Positions 7,667 through 15,769 of a DNA stretch of 21,442 bases are shown here, piece after piece. Made by a program: the position numbers and the translations under genes. This DNA comes from Mesostigma viride (lineage: Eukaryota > Streptophyta > Mesostigmatophyceae > Mesostigmatales > Mesostigmataceae). The stretch is from contig RPFO01000917.1 in assembly GCA_009746045.1 (NCBI GenBank), forward strand, positions 1 to 21,442, read 5' to 3'. Every line of letters starts with the position of its first letter. Position 1 is the stretch's first letter. The notes under the pieces were generated by a model that had not been told where the DNA came from, did not search any database, and saw only the letters and a list, made by a program, of their open reading frames with translations.

Positions 7667-8177
7667 CGTCCTCGATAGTACTAGATGGCTGAGAAATAAA
7701 TCTGGTTTGTGGCTGGACGGTCCTGTCAAGGGCCATATACTTCAAAACGCTCCCGATCTTCCTCGCCTCTATTCCCATCGCCTTCTGAGGGCTTATGCGG
7801 AAGGAGAGCTGAAGAGCCCAATCCGAGTAGACAGTTATAGGAGCGTCGTCCTCGTCGAGCAGTCGGATCGTGATGTTGCTGGGAGAGTCCTTGAGATGCT
7901 GCCACAAAGGGGTCGCTGCCTGCCAAACAATGGGTTCTAAGAACTGCGACATGTTGGGACAGACGGCCAAAAGGCCTCCATATCCCGTGCCTGTCGACGA
8001 TGATATCACGTTTCCTCGAACGATGTCGCTGTATACATACACCATTCTCAGTCTCCCATTCGTTGCTGGCCGGTTGCTAGCGAGGACACCTGTGAAAGGA
8101 TATGATCCTTCCATGAGCCCCAACACCCGGCCCGTGGGCTCATCCACCGCGACAGAGAACTCGGTGGCATTTGTCAC
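7656..8177 (-). CDS. Capsid-type protein, C-terminal part (after frameshift)
   Basis: The frame continues the protein begun at 8518 but is shifted by one base at the A-run 8181-8184 (T4 on the coding strand). Just before its GTG (8177) the same frame has TAG, so it can hardly start on its own. It reads TEFSVAVDEPTGRVLGL, then GYGGLLAVCP, and near its end ITIRLLDEDDAPITVYSDWAL, the 'L-DEDGxPI...DW-L' signature common to beta-rich capsid-associated proteins of PLVs and relatives. It ends at 7656, overlapping the 118-aa gene by 11 nt. Likely a penton or minor capsid component; either a sequencing error or a disabling 1-nt deletion splits it. Confidence 0.65.
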   Translation of the reverse strand: MTNATEFSVAVDEPTGRVLGLMEGSYPFTGVLASNRPATNGRLRMVYVYSDIVRGNVISSSTGTGYGGLLAVCPNMSQFLEPIVWQAATPLWQHLKDSPSNITIRLLDEDDAPITVYSDWALQLSFRISPQKAMGIEARKIGSVLKYMALDRTVQPQTRFISQPSSTIEDDES

Positions 8178-8518
8178 GGTAAAAGACTAGTCGCCCTGTT
8201 GTACGTGACCGAGAACCCAGGATCTACCGCCTTCAAAGCTTCCTCTATGTTTTTTCGGTTTTCGATAGTCGTGTACGAGCCGAGCGGCAAGGTCACCTTC
8301 GTAGGGGACTCGCTGCCAGACAAACGGACAGTGAAGTATCGGTTTCCTTCGCTGATGTGAGTCTGTTCAAACGGGATGGTCATGAGGGTAAGCCCGACGT
8401 CGTGATAATCGTCAAGGAGTCCCGCCGGGATGTCCCATACCGGATCCACTAGCGTCCCGCGAGTTCGGTTCTCCGTGCGAAGAGTGAGTGTCAGCGTTTC
8501 CTGGATGAACTCCTTCAT
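8174..8518 (-). CDS. Capsid-type protein, N-terminal part (before frameshift)
   Basis: The frame starts at ATG 8518 (MKEFIQETLTLTLRTENRTRG); a longer version from 8590 would add residues lying inside the neighbouring gene. The text VWDIPAGLLDDYHDVGLTLM, then NRYFTVRL, VTLPLGSYT and GFSVTYNRAT follows a widespread pattern in PLVs and large DNA viruses: an N-terminal beta domain with a 'P-G-Y' turn before an 'l..aL....gf.v.y' segment. It breaks off 5 codons after VTYNRAT, exactly where the other frame takes over at 8181-8184. With the segment 7656-8177 it would make one protein of about 290 aa, a usual size for a PLV minor capsid or penton protein. Confidence 0.65.
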   Translation of the reverse strand: MKEFIQETLTLTLRTENRTRGTLVDPVWDIPAGLLDDYHDVGLTLMTIPFEQTHISEGNRYFTVRLSGSESPTKVTLPLGSYTTIENRKNIEEALKAVDPGFSVTYNRATSLLP

Positions 8519-8756
8519 CGGCCACTTCTTCTGACAATAGCTCAGAAGTAATTTCGTTTGTCCCAAAAACCTTGACGACGCCTTCCTCAATTTTCGCCGA
8601 TGCCCTTTTCATGGCGCGCCTTGTCTTCCCTGTGAGTGGCTTCTTCTTACAGTAGAGCATGGCTGCCTCAATGAACTCTCGTGGGACATTTGGATGGAGG
8701 GTCATCCATTGAGAGATCTCGAGCATCTCGGCGTCAGTGAACAGCGGGCTGCTCAT
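8412..8756 (-). CDS. Hypothetical 114-aa protein between zinc-finger and capsid genes
   Basis: I do not recognise this protein. It starts 2 nt after the stop of the zinc-finger gene (stop 8759-8761, ATG 8756), suggesting tight packing or coupling. Residues 1-65 (MSSPLFTDAEMLEISQWMTL...IEAAMLYCKKKPLTGKTRRAMKRASAK) look helical and basic. The C-terminal 35 residues are Gly/His/Ser-rich, lie opposite in frame to the start of the next gene, and overlap it by 107 nt (8412-8518). The tail looks unnatural, so the real C-terminus could be elsewhere if another indel exists. Confidence 0.5.
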   Translation of the reverse strand: MSSPLFTDAEMLEISQWMTLHPNVPREFIEAAMLYCKKKPLTGKTRRAMKRASAKIEEGVVKVFGTNEITSELLSEEVADEGVHPGNADTHSSHGEPNSRDASGSGMGHPGGTP

Positions 8757-8758
8757 GT

Positions 8759-9262
8759 TTACTCTTCTGTGAGATTTTTTTCAGCGCCTTCTTTTGGAAT
8801 TCCCACGACCGTGTTGTGGACCCTCCTGAGATGCAGCAGGAGGTTTTTTTCGTTTGCGAACGTGCTCTTACACCCGGGTTGTGGGCATTTCCACCTCGCG
8901 CCTCCCACCTGGACTCGTTTCCCGACAGGTACACCCGCAGGCTCCGGGGGTGCCGCCACTGCTTCATCGACGACAACCGGTTCGGGAGCCGGCGCGACAG
9001 GGGCCGGTTGGGCATACGCGGACAATGGGGGGTACGCGACCGGTCTAGAGTTCGCCATCACTGACGCCATGAGAAGGGCATCCTTGAACCCTCGCGCCTC
9101 TGCGACCTTCCCTTTGTTCACCGCTCTTCGGACCGGCGCGCTGTGGATGACAATGGTGTTGGTCGATGAAGCGGTCACCTGCGACTGGGGTGCGACCTTA
9201 CGCTTCGGTTTTCCCCTTTTACTTGAAGGACGGCGCCGTGCTGATTTCTGACGCCTTGCCAT
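8759..9262 (-). CDS. Basic protein with C-terminal C2H2 zinc finger (167 aa)
   Basis: Residues 1-23 are strongly basic (ARRQKSARRRPSSKRGKPKR). A Pro/Ala/Val-rich linker spans about 75-118. Residues 124-150 contain a classical C2H2 finger: Cys126, Cys131, His144 and His149 (WKCPQPGC...LLLHLRRVH). The protein should bind nucleic acid, perhaps condensing the genome in the particle or regulating transcription; its place among minus-strand virion genes favours a virion role. The ATG is preceded by ATTATATGCAGAA, an A/T-rich promoter-like stretch, and 47 bp separate it from the 1094-aa gene. Single fingers occur in many virus proteins, so the exact job is open. Confidence 0.75.
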   Translation of the reverse strand: MARRQKSARRRPSSKRGKPKRKVAPQSQVTASSTNTIVIHSAPVRRAVNKGKVAEARGFKDALLMASVMANSRPVAYPPLSAYAQPAPVAPAPEPVVVDEAVAAPPEPAGVPVGKRVQVGGARWKCPQPGCKSTFANEKNLLLHLRRVHNTVVGIPKEGAEKNLTEE

Positions 9263-9309
9263 TTCTGCATATAATCATAGATTTTTATAACGTCCAAGTG
9301 AGGGTCTTG

Positions 9310-12300
9310 TTAGTCGACACGGCCATTTTTCCAGCGCGCGACTTGCAAAACGCCGTAGAGAGCTATGTTTGTTGACGTGTCAGTGGTGATGCGAGGAATC
9401 CGCAATGCGATTTCAAACACCCCGTCATCCTCCTCGTATCCTGAAACAACATTCCAGTTGCTGCCAATTATAACGTTTACCGGCCAGACGGACAGGCCGC
9501 TAGCCGTTAAGCGATATGGGTTTGATATGTCGAGAATCGTTGGTGGGTTGTTATCAAATGTTAACCTGACAAGGATATTGGTCAACGCGGTCGGAAGAGT
9601 TAGTTCCGATTGTGTGGCCGGGTCGTGGAAAGACATCACGGCCACAGGGGCGCCGTGCCAAAATTGCGGAAGCGGGTAGTCGTATATGGGCTGCCTCAGA
9701 CCGACCAAAGAATCTGCTTCCAATATCGTGTGCGATATACGCCTAGTTTCTCGGACATCTTCATACAGGGCCACGTCCATCCCGTGATTGCCGCCAATTG
9801 ACGACAGGCTTGAACCATAATAGTAGCTTAGGCTAGAAGCAAATAAAAGCGGGGTCGGGCCAGATACTGTTGGATCTAATACCTGGAACGTCACGGTCGC
9901 CAAATGGATCATACCAGTAACTGGAGGATCAACCAGTGAAATATGATCACAGGTTATGTCAACGTACGACGAGGATTTTGATATTGTCGTTGTAGAAAAA
10001 CCGCCAGTCCACGCTTCTCCAACGACTACGCTGATAAGCAACGGATCATTGCTCAACTTGGTGTTTGAAAATCCAAGTCTTACATAAAACTTCCTTACCG
10101 ACTGACGAGCTGGTAGAATCCCATATATTTTGGCAGTATATTGGTTCATTTGCACGCCGTATTGAACATCGGGACACTTAACAACCGTGCGGATGACACT
10201 CTCATTCGTGAGTGTTAGCTCCTTAAACCAAGTATCCGCCACACCCGGTACGGGTTTTGTGACGCTATATTTGCCAAAAATGCTACAATTCCTCGACGAG
10301 GTGGACCTGTGACGCAGCTCCAACACGTCTCCGACGGCTGTGTACGATCCGGATGGGTTGTTGGTTTTTAGAGAGTCGAACTCTATGTCTTGTAGGTCAT
10401 CTTTGATTGGCCAGACATACGCGCCGTGGTACTCTCCGCTCAAGTGGAAGACTGGTCGGAGGGGCATCGGAATGTACGGGTCAAGAATGTCTGTAGGAGT
10501 GGTTGTAAATATACCGGACGAGTTTGAGATTTTAGTCATGTCACTAAGTTCTTGAGGAGTTGTTTTGGATATATAACGCTCCACCTTCCCATCCGATTTT
10601 CTTCGAAATGCCACCCAGTAGCTGTTTTGTTGTCTCCATGATGAGTTTAACGTGTATCGAACCTTCGACTTCAGATTGTCAAACAGGTCGAGTGCATAGT
10701 CACTATGGTGCAGATTGATACCCAGCATACCCCAATGCGTCGTAGCCGCATTTCTCCAATTCTGATGGGCATCTGTCGTGGCCGGGTGATATTTATTCGT
10801 CAAAGACATAGTATTTTCTGCAAACGAGACGAAAGCATCGTTGCTGCCCAAATATAGCCGAAAACACAATAGAAATGGGCCGTCGATGAGCTGCTCTGAA
10901 AAAACAACACATTTGCTTGGTGCCGGAGTGGCTGTTTTTACAAAAAAGAATTTTTCGGGAGACCCTTCAAAGTAGTATTTCGAAGCTTCTGCTTGCAGCG
11001 TGGTCACGGAGTGGCGCGAGAATGATTCTAGAGAATGGAGCGTCGTAGCGGGGCCGTCTATCTCCACGGTCTCTCCTGACAGGTTTGGCGAGTCCTTTAC
11101 GGTTACGATCCTGTATCTGAGTTCTACATCATCGCCTTCGGATGGATTTTGAAACGTCGTTGTCTTCAACGTCCCATCCAAGGCCCCTTGAGATACTCCG
11201 TTCGCCAACAGATGAAAACCGGTGAGAGGAGGCAACGACTTTCCCCACCCCACATCATGGTCTGCGTAGACGCCGTTGATCGCGATTTTTACAGGATTTA
11301 GATATGAAATGTAGGAACTTGGTGTCCGGATGCCGGAGTGCAGTTGGCTCATTTTTGAAACGCATACCATCACCCCTCCTTTGTGGGTGGTGTAGGAGGT
11401 GAGGGTCGAGTCGTTGTAGACGTCTATCTCGTAGTTCATATACTTGTTACTATCTGCCGCGACTGGCGCGGTGATTACGGCGTCTTCCCCGCGCAGTCCC
11501 CCGTTTTGCGAGAGGGAGACTCCGCCGATGGTCGGAGTGGTCGGCGTGAGCTGGGTGGAATTCATGTACCACCTGATGGGGAGTTTGCGTTGGTATGCGA
11601 AGGGGGTCGTCATCTTTATGCCCTGTTTGAGGGTCGTTCCCTCTACGACCTCCCAATTAGCGGTGGTTGGATTGGTGCTCCAGTAGAGTGCGTTCACAGG
11701 GTCAATCGGACCCATTCGCCAGTCCGTCAGTGGCGAGTATGTACGCGTGATGGTGAAGGATCTCCCAGTTAGTGGAAGGCGGCGGTTGTCGTCGCGAATC
11801 GTGGCGAAAGACAACAACTCCACGCGGAGAGGGAGGCCGTTAAATCGAGATCCGCCGAGACCATAGAAAGAGTCGGAAAAGTATGGATATCCTACCTCTC
11901 CGTCCACAACGCTCTCCCCCGTGCGCGCCTGGGTCGTGTGGTAGTCGCGATAGGTAAACTTACAGATTCCACTCGCGTCGCCATTCGTAACGTTGTAGGG
12001 CAGCTGGACTCGCACATCCTGGTCATTGATGACGTTGAACGCGTTTTGGTGCGACACGGTCGTCCCGTCTTCGAGATGGAGGACGAAATCCCCGTTCAAG
12101 TTAGCTATCGACGTTTTGCCTACCCCGTGTTGGTCAAAAAGGTAGTCCAATTGCGCGCGGGTCAGGACTCTGCCACCAGGGTCTAGCAACGTATCAGGGC
12201 TAAAGTCGAAGACGTGGTACTGGGTTGCTCCCACTTTCGCCGTAAGGTAAGGTTCATTTAGAGTGAGATCGTCGACTAAAGTAGTCCCTGATTTAAAATA

Positions 12301-12594
12301 GGAATACCCATTCACGACGAGACTGTAAGCAAGTTCCGATGGGTCGCTTGCGGTCTCGTCGTCGTAATTGTCTCCGAGTCGCACATTTGTCGGCTGGCTC
12401 GGGTAGAAAATTTTGAATCCGTCGACAACGAGTGACTCATCGAATGGATGTGAAGTGCCAAGAAGTAACGTAACGCTAGCTTGAAGCCCATCTATGTCTG
12501 TTTCGATGTTAGAAACACGCTCCTCCATTTCAGGGTCGAGCGTTAACCCGGTGGCGAGATTGGTCGGTCTGCTCAATGTTGTTAGAACGACCAT
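9310..12594 (-). CDS. Large structural/fibre-like protein of unknown family (1094 aa)
   Basis: This is the longest intact gene of the window, 3285 bp without a break. Residues about 20-50 (DPEMEERVSNIETDIDGLQASV) form a short coiled coil, as found where trimeric fibres begin. The rest is beta-rich with many Ser/Thr/Tyr/Asn residues and few charged clusters, as in fibre, spike or tail-like proteins. No signal peptide, membrane segment or catalytic motif is seen. I cannot assign a family. Size, coiled-coil start and composition suggest a vertex fibre or spike subunit. The start at 12594 faces the coiled-coil gene at 12619 across a 24-bp shared promoter. Confidence 0.8.
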   Translation of the reverse strand: MVVLTTLSRPTNLATGLTLDPEMEERVSNIETDIDGLQASVTLLLGTSHPFDESLVVDGFKIFYPSQPTNVRLGDNYDDETASDPSELAYSLVVNGYSYFKSGTTLVDDLTLNEPYLTAKVGATQYHVFDFSPDTLLDPGGRVLTRAQLDYLFDQHGVGKTSIANLNGDFVLHLEDGTTVSHQNAFNVINDQDVRVQLPYNVTNGDASGICKFTYRDYHTTQARTGESVVDGEVGYPYFSDSFYGLGGSRFNGLPLRVELLSFATIRDDNRRLPLTGRSFTITRTYSPLTDWRMGPIDPVNALYWSTNPTTANWEVVEGTTLKQGIKMTTPFAYQRKLPIRWYMNSTQLTPTTPTIGGVSLSQNGGLRGEDAVITAPVAADSNKYMNYEIDVYNDSTLTSYTTHKGGVMVCVSKMSQLHSGIRTPSSYISYLNPVKIAINGVYADHDVGWGKSLPPLTGFHLLANGVSQGALDGTLKTTTFQNPSEGDDVELRYRIVTVKDSPNLSGETVEIDGPATTLHSLESFSRHSVTTLQAEASKYYFEGSPEKFFFVKTATPAPSKCVVFSEQLIDGPFLLCFRLYLGSNDAFVSFAENTMSLTNKYHPATTDAHQNWRNAATTHWGMLGINLHHSDYALDLFDNLKSKVRYTLNSSWRQQNSYWVAFRRKSDGKVERYISKTTPQELSDMTKISNSSGIFTTTPTDILDPYIPMPLRPVFHLSGEYHGAYVWPIKDDLQDIEFDSLKTNNPSGSYTAVGDVLELRHRSTSSRNCSIFGKYSVTKPVPGVADTWFKELTLTNESVIRTVVKCPDVQYGVQMNQYTAKIYGILPARQSVRKFYVRLGFSNTKLSNDPLLISVVVGEAWTGGFSTTTISKSSSYVDITCDHISLVDPPVTGMIHLATVTFQVLDPTVSGPTPLLFASSLSYYYGSSLSSIGGNHGMDVALYEDVRETRRISHTILEADSLVGLRQPIYDYPLPQFWHGAPVAVMSFHDPATQSELTLPTALTNILVRLTFDNNPPTILDISNPYRLTASGLSVWPVNVIIGSNWNVVSGYEEDDGVFEIALRIPRITTDTSTNIALYGVLQVARWKNGRVD

Positions 12595-12618
12595 TTATTA
12601 TCTACCTAGAATATAAAC
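12595..12618. promoter_or_regulatory. 24-bp divergent promoter region
   Basis: Two intact genes start back to back at 12594 (minus) and 12619 (plus) with only 24 bp between their ATGs. The spacer is TATTATCTACCTAGAATATA plus AAC, A/T-rich with TATA-like words on both strands. Promoter elements must overlap here or reach into the coding sequence. It divides the minus-strand virion block from the plus-strand replication and packaging block. Confidence 0.55.
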
Positions 12619-13145
12619 ATGGCCTCTGAGGCTTCAGAGACCCCAACGAGCTACCAAGACGAAACCTTCGCCGAGACGCGGGAAGAGCAGGTTGACCTGG
12701 TCAAGACAATTCGAAAGGGACAACCGCTGAATGATGAACAGAAAAAAGCCCTTCGCGACAAAATGAGGGTTTACCAGCAACGCGCAAAAGCCGAGAGGGA
12801 GAAGAGACGAAACGAGGAAAAGGAGGCAGAGATAACGAAACGAAAGGTCCTTGCAAAGGAATTGGAGATTCAGCGGCAAAGGCTAGTCGAACTCGAGCTG
12901 CAAGAAGCCCGCAACAAATCGCGGATTGAACGCCTTCTCGCTGAAGATTCGTCGCCTCAACCCCCGCCGACACGCCAAAACCAAGACGGGGTCGAAAGCC
13001 CAAGGAGACAGAGCCGGACTCTCCGCCACCCCCGATCAAGACCCGACAGCTCCCACCTCCACCACCGCCACCTGTCGCGATGACGCCATACGAGATGCGC
13101 ATGGCCGCCATCCGCGCGTCTCTCCTTGCTAGTCTGGACGATTAA
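12619..13145 (+). pseudogene. Coiled-coil protein with Pro-rich/AT-hook-like tail, one frameshift
   Basis: Translation from 12619 gives MASEASETPTSYQDETFAE, then a long charged coiled coil (about residues 45-110, EQKKALRDKMRVYQQRAKAE and onward). In the starting frame it would end at 13083 as a 154-aa protein with an unlikely Arg/His/Ser-rich tail. One base back, the frame that opens after 12945 reads a far more natural C-terminus: an AT-hook-like PRRGRKPKE, a run of prolines, and a helix ending AAIRASLLASLDD at TAA 13143-13145. The switch falls at the C-run 12961-12965. So the gene probably extends to 13145, interrupted by a 1-nt deletion or error. Function unknown; DNA-binding or scaffolding is possible. 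Confidence 0.6.
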
Positions 13146-13157
13146 AATGTCTTCAGA

Positions 13158-13430
13158 ATGATAATGGCTATCATCGAAGAGCGACGAATTCATTCACTTG
13201 AGAACAAAGACATCAAGCAACGATACGCCCCACAGCGTCCTGCTCCACCGAATATGCCGAGTCTTCATTTCATCGCAAACTTCTGCGGAGCTCGACGGTC
13301 TGGGAAAACTACATCGGCAGTCAACATGGCGAAGGCTTACTTTGCTAAAACTCATTCGACAAGCTGTACCTCATTTCAGGGAGTGCCCACACGGAGCCAA
13401 AATACAATGAGCTCCCGGAACCAGCTATGA
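13158..13430 (+). CDS. Packaging ATPase, N-terminal part with Walker A
   Basis: The frame starts MIMAIIEERRIHSLENKD and carries Walker A GARRSGKTT at residues 44-52, in the form GxRRSGKT common in the FtsK/HerA-type genome-packaging ATPases of PLVs, virophages and NCLDVs. The sequence is natural to about residue 65 (13350), then becomes frame noise; from 13349 the next frame back by one base continues the protein. The break is at the A-run 13347-13350. The enzyme would drive viral DNA into the capsid. The start could also be Met3 (13164). Confidence 0.75.
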   Translation: MIMAIIEERRIHSLENKDIKQRYAPQRPAPPNMPSLHFIANFCGARRSGKTTSAVNMAKAYFAKTHSTSCTSFQGVPTRSQNTMSSRNQL

Positions 13431-14041
13431 CGATGGAAGTCTACTCTAACCTGGCATTCGATGGGATGATAGATCATATAAAGTCTGACCTCCACGAATA
13501 CGAGAGGTACAAGGACGATCTCAAGGTCTGGGAAACGTTCAAACGCGAATACGTGGATGGGAAAAAAAACGCAGAACTCATGGACCTCTCCATGTACCTA
13601 CGCCTTGATGCAATGAACTGGGATAAACCTGCGACAAGGTTCGAGCACGGTCCTCCTTCGTCGCTCATTCTGATAGACGACATGCAAGGCAGTGCCCTCT
13701 ATCAGAGCTCTAGCAAAAACGCTGTTGCGGCTTTCGCGTTCAAACACAGACACTTCCTCACGAGCATGATTTTCCTGACACAGGCGTACACAAGCGGTGG
13801 CGTACCACGAGCAGTGCGAGCGAATATATCGTTTCTTGCGCTGTTCAGAACGAAGGACCATCGAGCCGCGCGACAGATCGCGGAAGAGAGCGCGGGGGCT
13901 GTGGCGCCGGACGAGTTTCTCGCGCTATGGGACCACGCCGTCAAGGACGATCCTCACGACTTCTTCGCTGTCGACTTCGACCAGCGCGACCCGAAAAAAA
14001 TGTTTCGTCGAAACTTCAATACATTTCTCTCGATAAAATAA
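13427..14041 (+). CDS. Packaging ATPase, C-terminal part with Walker B
   Basis: The listed ATG (13427) is only the first in this frame; protein-like sequence already begins at about 13349 and overlaps the preceding fragment. Walker B is LILIDDMQ at residues 80-87 from 13427. Further on, HFLTSMIFLTQAY resembles the sensor/arginine region of the FtsK-HerA family, and FLALFRTKDHRAARQI matches the segment that follows it. Together the two frames cover about 880 bp (some 290 aa), a normal length for PLV packaging ATPases. The protein ends at 14041, and the next gene follows after 22 bp. Confidence 0.75.
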   Translation: MTMEVYSNLAFDGMIDHIKSDLHEYERYKDDLKVWETFKREYVDGKKNAELMDLSMYLRLDAMNWDKPATRFEHGPPSSLILIDDMQGSALYQSSSKNAVAAFAFKHRHFLTSMIFLTQAYTSGGVPRAVRANISFLALFRTKDHRAARQIAEESAGAVAPDEFLALWDHAVKDDPHDFFAVDFDQRDPKKMFRRNFNTFLSIK

Positions 14042-14063
14042 TTTTCTCTGAACATGATATACT

Positions 14064-14558
14064 ATGGATATTCCGTCCATCAAACGATACGCAGGCGCCG
14101 AGAAGGAGTACGTGTTGGACACCCAAGCACTCCTCCGATATTGTTCGGGTTCTCGACTGGGGCAGAAAACTCTAGAACGTGTCGTCAGGATCCTTCAAGA
14201 AGCAGGCCACCACGACACGATTCCGTCCACCTGTCACGACATGAGCCCCGAAATCCGATTGGCCATCCTCGCCTTGGTGGGCGATCGCAGGCGTCCACGT
14301 GGGCGCTCACCCTCCAAAACGGAAAAACGACACGAACCGAAACGGCCTCGAGGGCGCCCAAGGATCCACCCCGTAGGGTATAAAAAGCCTCGAGCCAAAA
14401 AATTGTCTCATGTTCAGTCATCAGATGACGGTGACCGTAGAGGAGCGTCGCGAGCAATGGCGACGGGCCCAGGCGAAGAGGCGAGCAATCGCCCGCGACC
14501 AGACGAACTGCATCTCGGCGAAAAGCAAGGTCAAGAAGGGCGTCTGGAATCCCAGTGA
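14064..14558 (+). CDS. AT-hook protein upstream of the recombinase
   Basis: The frame starts MDIPSIKRYAGAEKEYVLDT. Residues 1-72 look like a small helical domain. A basic region follows with a canonical AT-hook KRPRGRPRI (93-101) and a weaker one RRRPRGRSP (75-83). AT-hooks bind the minor groove of A/T-rich DNA. The last part (about 116-164) overlaps the recombinase gene by 149 nt and looks like noise. The gene may therefore end earlier or continue into the recombinase through a frameshift near the A-run 14397-14402. It could then be a DNA-binding N-terminal domain of the recombinase, or a separate accessory factor. The ATG sits in GATATACTATGG, similar to the words before the primase-helicase ATG. 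Confidence 0.55.
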   Translation: MDIPSIKRYAGAEKEYVLDTQALLRYCSGSRLGQKTLERVVRILQEAGHHDTIPSTCHDMSPEIRLAILALVGDRRRPRGRSPSKTEKRHEPKRPRGRPRIHPVGYKKPRAKKLSHVQSSDDGDRRGASRAMATGPGEEASNRPRPDELHLGEKQGQEGRLESQ

Positions 14559-15672
14559 TCGATGGATCGCAAATAACCCCGAGTGTGCGGAAAAAATCGG
14601 CTTGCAGGCGACCTCTCCACCCTCGCCGGAGCCACCGCACCACGAGGAATCGCCTGCGCGAGCTGGAGGAGGGCGGTACTGGACCTTCGACGAGGCCGTC
14701 GCCGCAGCGGAAGCGCGACCAGAGCAGCACGAGCGTGGCAGGCCATCGAAGGAGCGCGGGGCGACTCGCAAGACCGCTTTGGGATACATTGGCAGGATGC
14801 GGGTCCTGCTCGACAAACTGGGGTGCTCGCAGTACGAGTCCGTTGATTGCCTTGCCGACACAGCTCGTGTTCTTCGCGTGGTGCACGAGACATCAGAACC
14901 CAAGCGCAAGACCCAGCACTCGAAGGACGACGCCTGGAGGGAGAATGAGAAGCAGCTCCTCGGGGTCATCAACGGCGTGAACCGAATGATGCCGCCCGAG
15001 AAGAGGCTCCCAAGTCACGTTACGGACGCGTACACTGCTCGCGTCAGGGAGCTGAAGGTTGGTGACCTGGACAGACGGTTTGACCGTGCCGAGAACAAGC
15101 CGCTGAGGTACACGTACGAACAGCTCCAGAAGATCGCCAAAGCAGAGTACGAAGCCGATCCCACGTCCGACGCCGCGCTCATGGGCTTGATCTATCTCTC
15201 GGGTGAAGATCTACCACCGACGCGTTACAATCACGACCAGATGCGCATCGTCGACTCGGTCGCTGAGCTAGGACCGCACGAGAACGGCTACATCCCGAGC
15301 GAGAGGAGATTCTACATCCAGAATTTCAAAACGCAGCACAGCATGCCAGTTTATGACGTCGTCATCCCGAAGAAGTACGGAAAGCTCATCAAAGCGTTAG
15401 ATGCCCGTGCTAAGGCTGGACAGAAATTCCTTTTCGAATCAGAGCCTGGCATTCCGATCAAACACGAGCTCTACAGCGCCCGTTACAACCGGATTTACGG
15501 AGGCATCGACGCCACGCGACAAGCATACATCACTCGTTTCCTGAAGGGCGCTTCATTTAAGAAACGTAAATGGGCTGGCGACATGATGGGCCATGACGTA
15601 CTGACAGGAGCCGTTTACGAGAGGCAGGGTGGCGAGACTGGCGGACGTCGGCTGAGGCCGAGGAAAAAGTAG
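14410..15672 (+). CDS. Tyrosine recombinase / integrase (420 aa)
   Basis: The C-terminal half (about 230-405) is a tyrosine recombinase catalytic domain. Arg272 lies in DLPPTRYNHDQMRIV, matching the 'PPRRxDY' box of PLV and Crypton-like integrases. Lys307 is in QNFKTQHSMP, Arg370 in DATRQAYITR, His395 in MMGHDVLTG and the nucleophile Tyr403 in AVYERQ. The usual His of the HxxR box is Asp367, a known but minority variation. Residues 1-120 are basic and Pro-rich, and 121-220 fit a core-binding helical domain. The gene is intact, unlike the downstream primase-helicase. It should integrate or excise the virus; whether it makes the TTAA junctions is open. The start at 14410 overlaps the AT-hook frame, and a longer protein is possible. 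Confidence 0.85.
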   Translation: MFSHQMTVTVEERREQWRRAQAKRRAIARDQTNCISAKSKVKKGVWNPSDRWIANNPECAEKIGLQATSPPSPEPPHHEESPARAGGGRYWTFDEAVAAAEARPEQHERGRPSKERGATRKTALGYIGRMRVLLDKLGCSQYESVDCLADTARVLRVVHETSEPKRKTQHSKDDAWRENEKQLLGVINGVNRMMPPEKRLPSHVTDAYTARVRELKVGDLDRRFDRAENKPLRYTYEQLQKIAKAEYEADPTSDAALMGLIYLSGEDLPPTRYNHDQMRIVDSVAELGPHENGYIPSERRFYIQNFKTQHSMPVYDVVIPKKYGKLIKALDARAKAGQKFLFESEPGIPIKHELYSARYNRIYGGIDATRQAYITRFLKGASFKKRKWAGDMMGHDVLTGAVYERQGGETGGRRLRPRKK

Positions 15673-15676
15673 ATAG

Positions 15677-15690
15677 TTTCCCGTGGGAAA
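15677..15690. repeat. Palindrome TTTCCC-GT-GGGAAA
   Basis: Two 6-bp arms pair exactly around GT. A related imperfect palindrome, GTTCCATGGGAAC, lies 60 bp downstream (15750-15762). Both resemble binding sites of a dimeric protein. Confidence 0.6.
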
Positions 15691-15769
15691 TTTTCATGAA
15701 TGTCGAAAAGGGTATTCTAAACTGCATGCATTATACAGGGAATATAAAAGTTCCATGGGAACATTTTTC

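Noticed and set aside
8174-8190. Programmed -1 ribosomal frameshift in the capsid-type gene (also considered at 12961 and 13347)
   Set aside because: The sites lack a proper X-XXY-YYZ slippery heptamer in the reading frame, and too many genes show the same kind of break. Sequence error or mutation is simpler.
8694-9251. 185-aa open frame on the plus strand
   Set aside because: It is antisense to the zinc-finger gene and Gly/Ala/Thr-rich; the minus strand has a recognisable C2H2 finger.
14185-14886. 233-aa open frame on the minus strand
   Set aside because: It is antisense to the AT-hook and recombinase genes, with Arg/Leu-rich noise.
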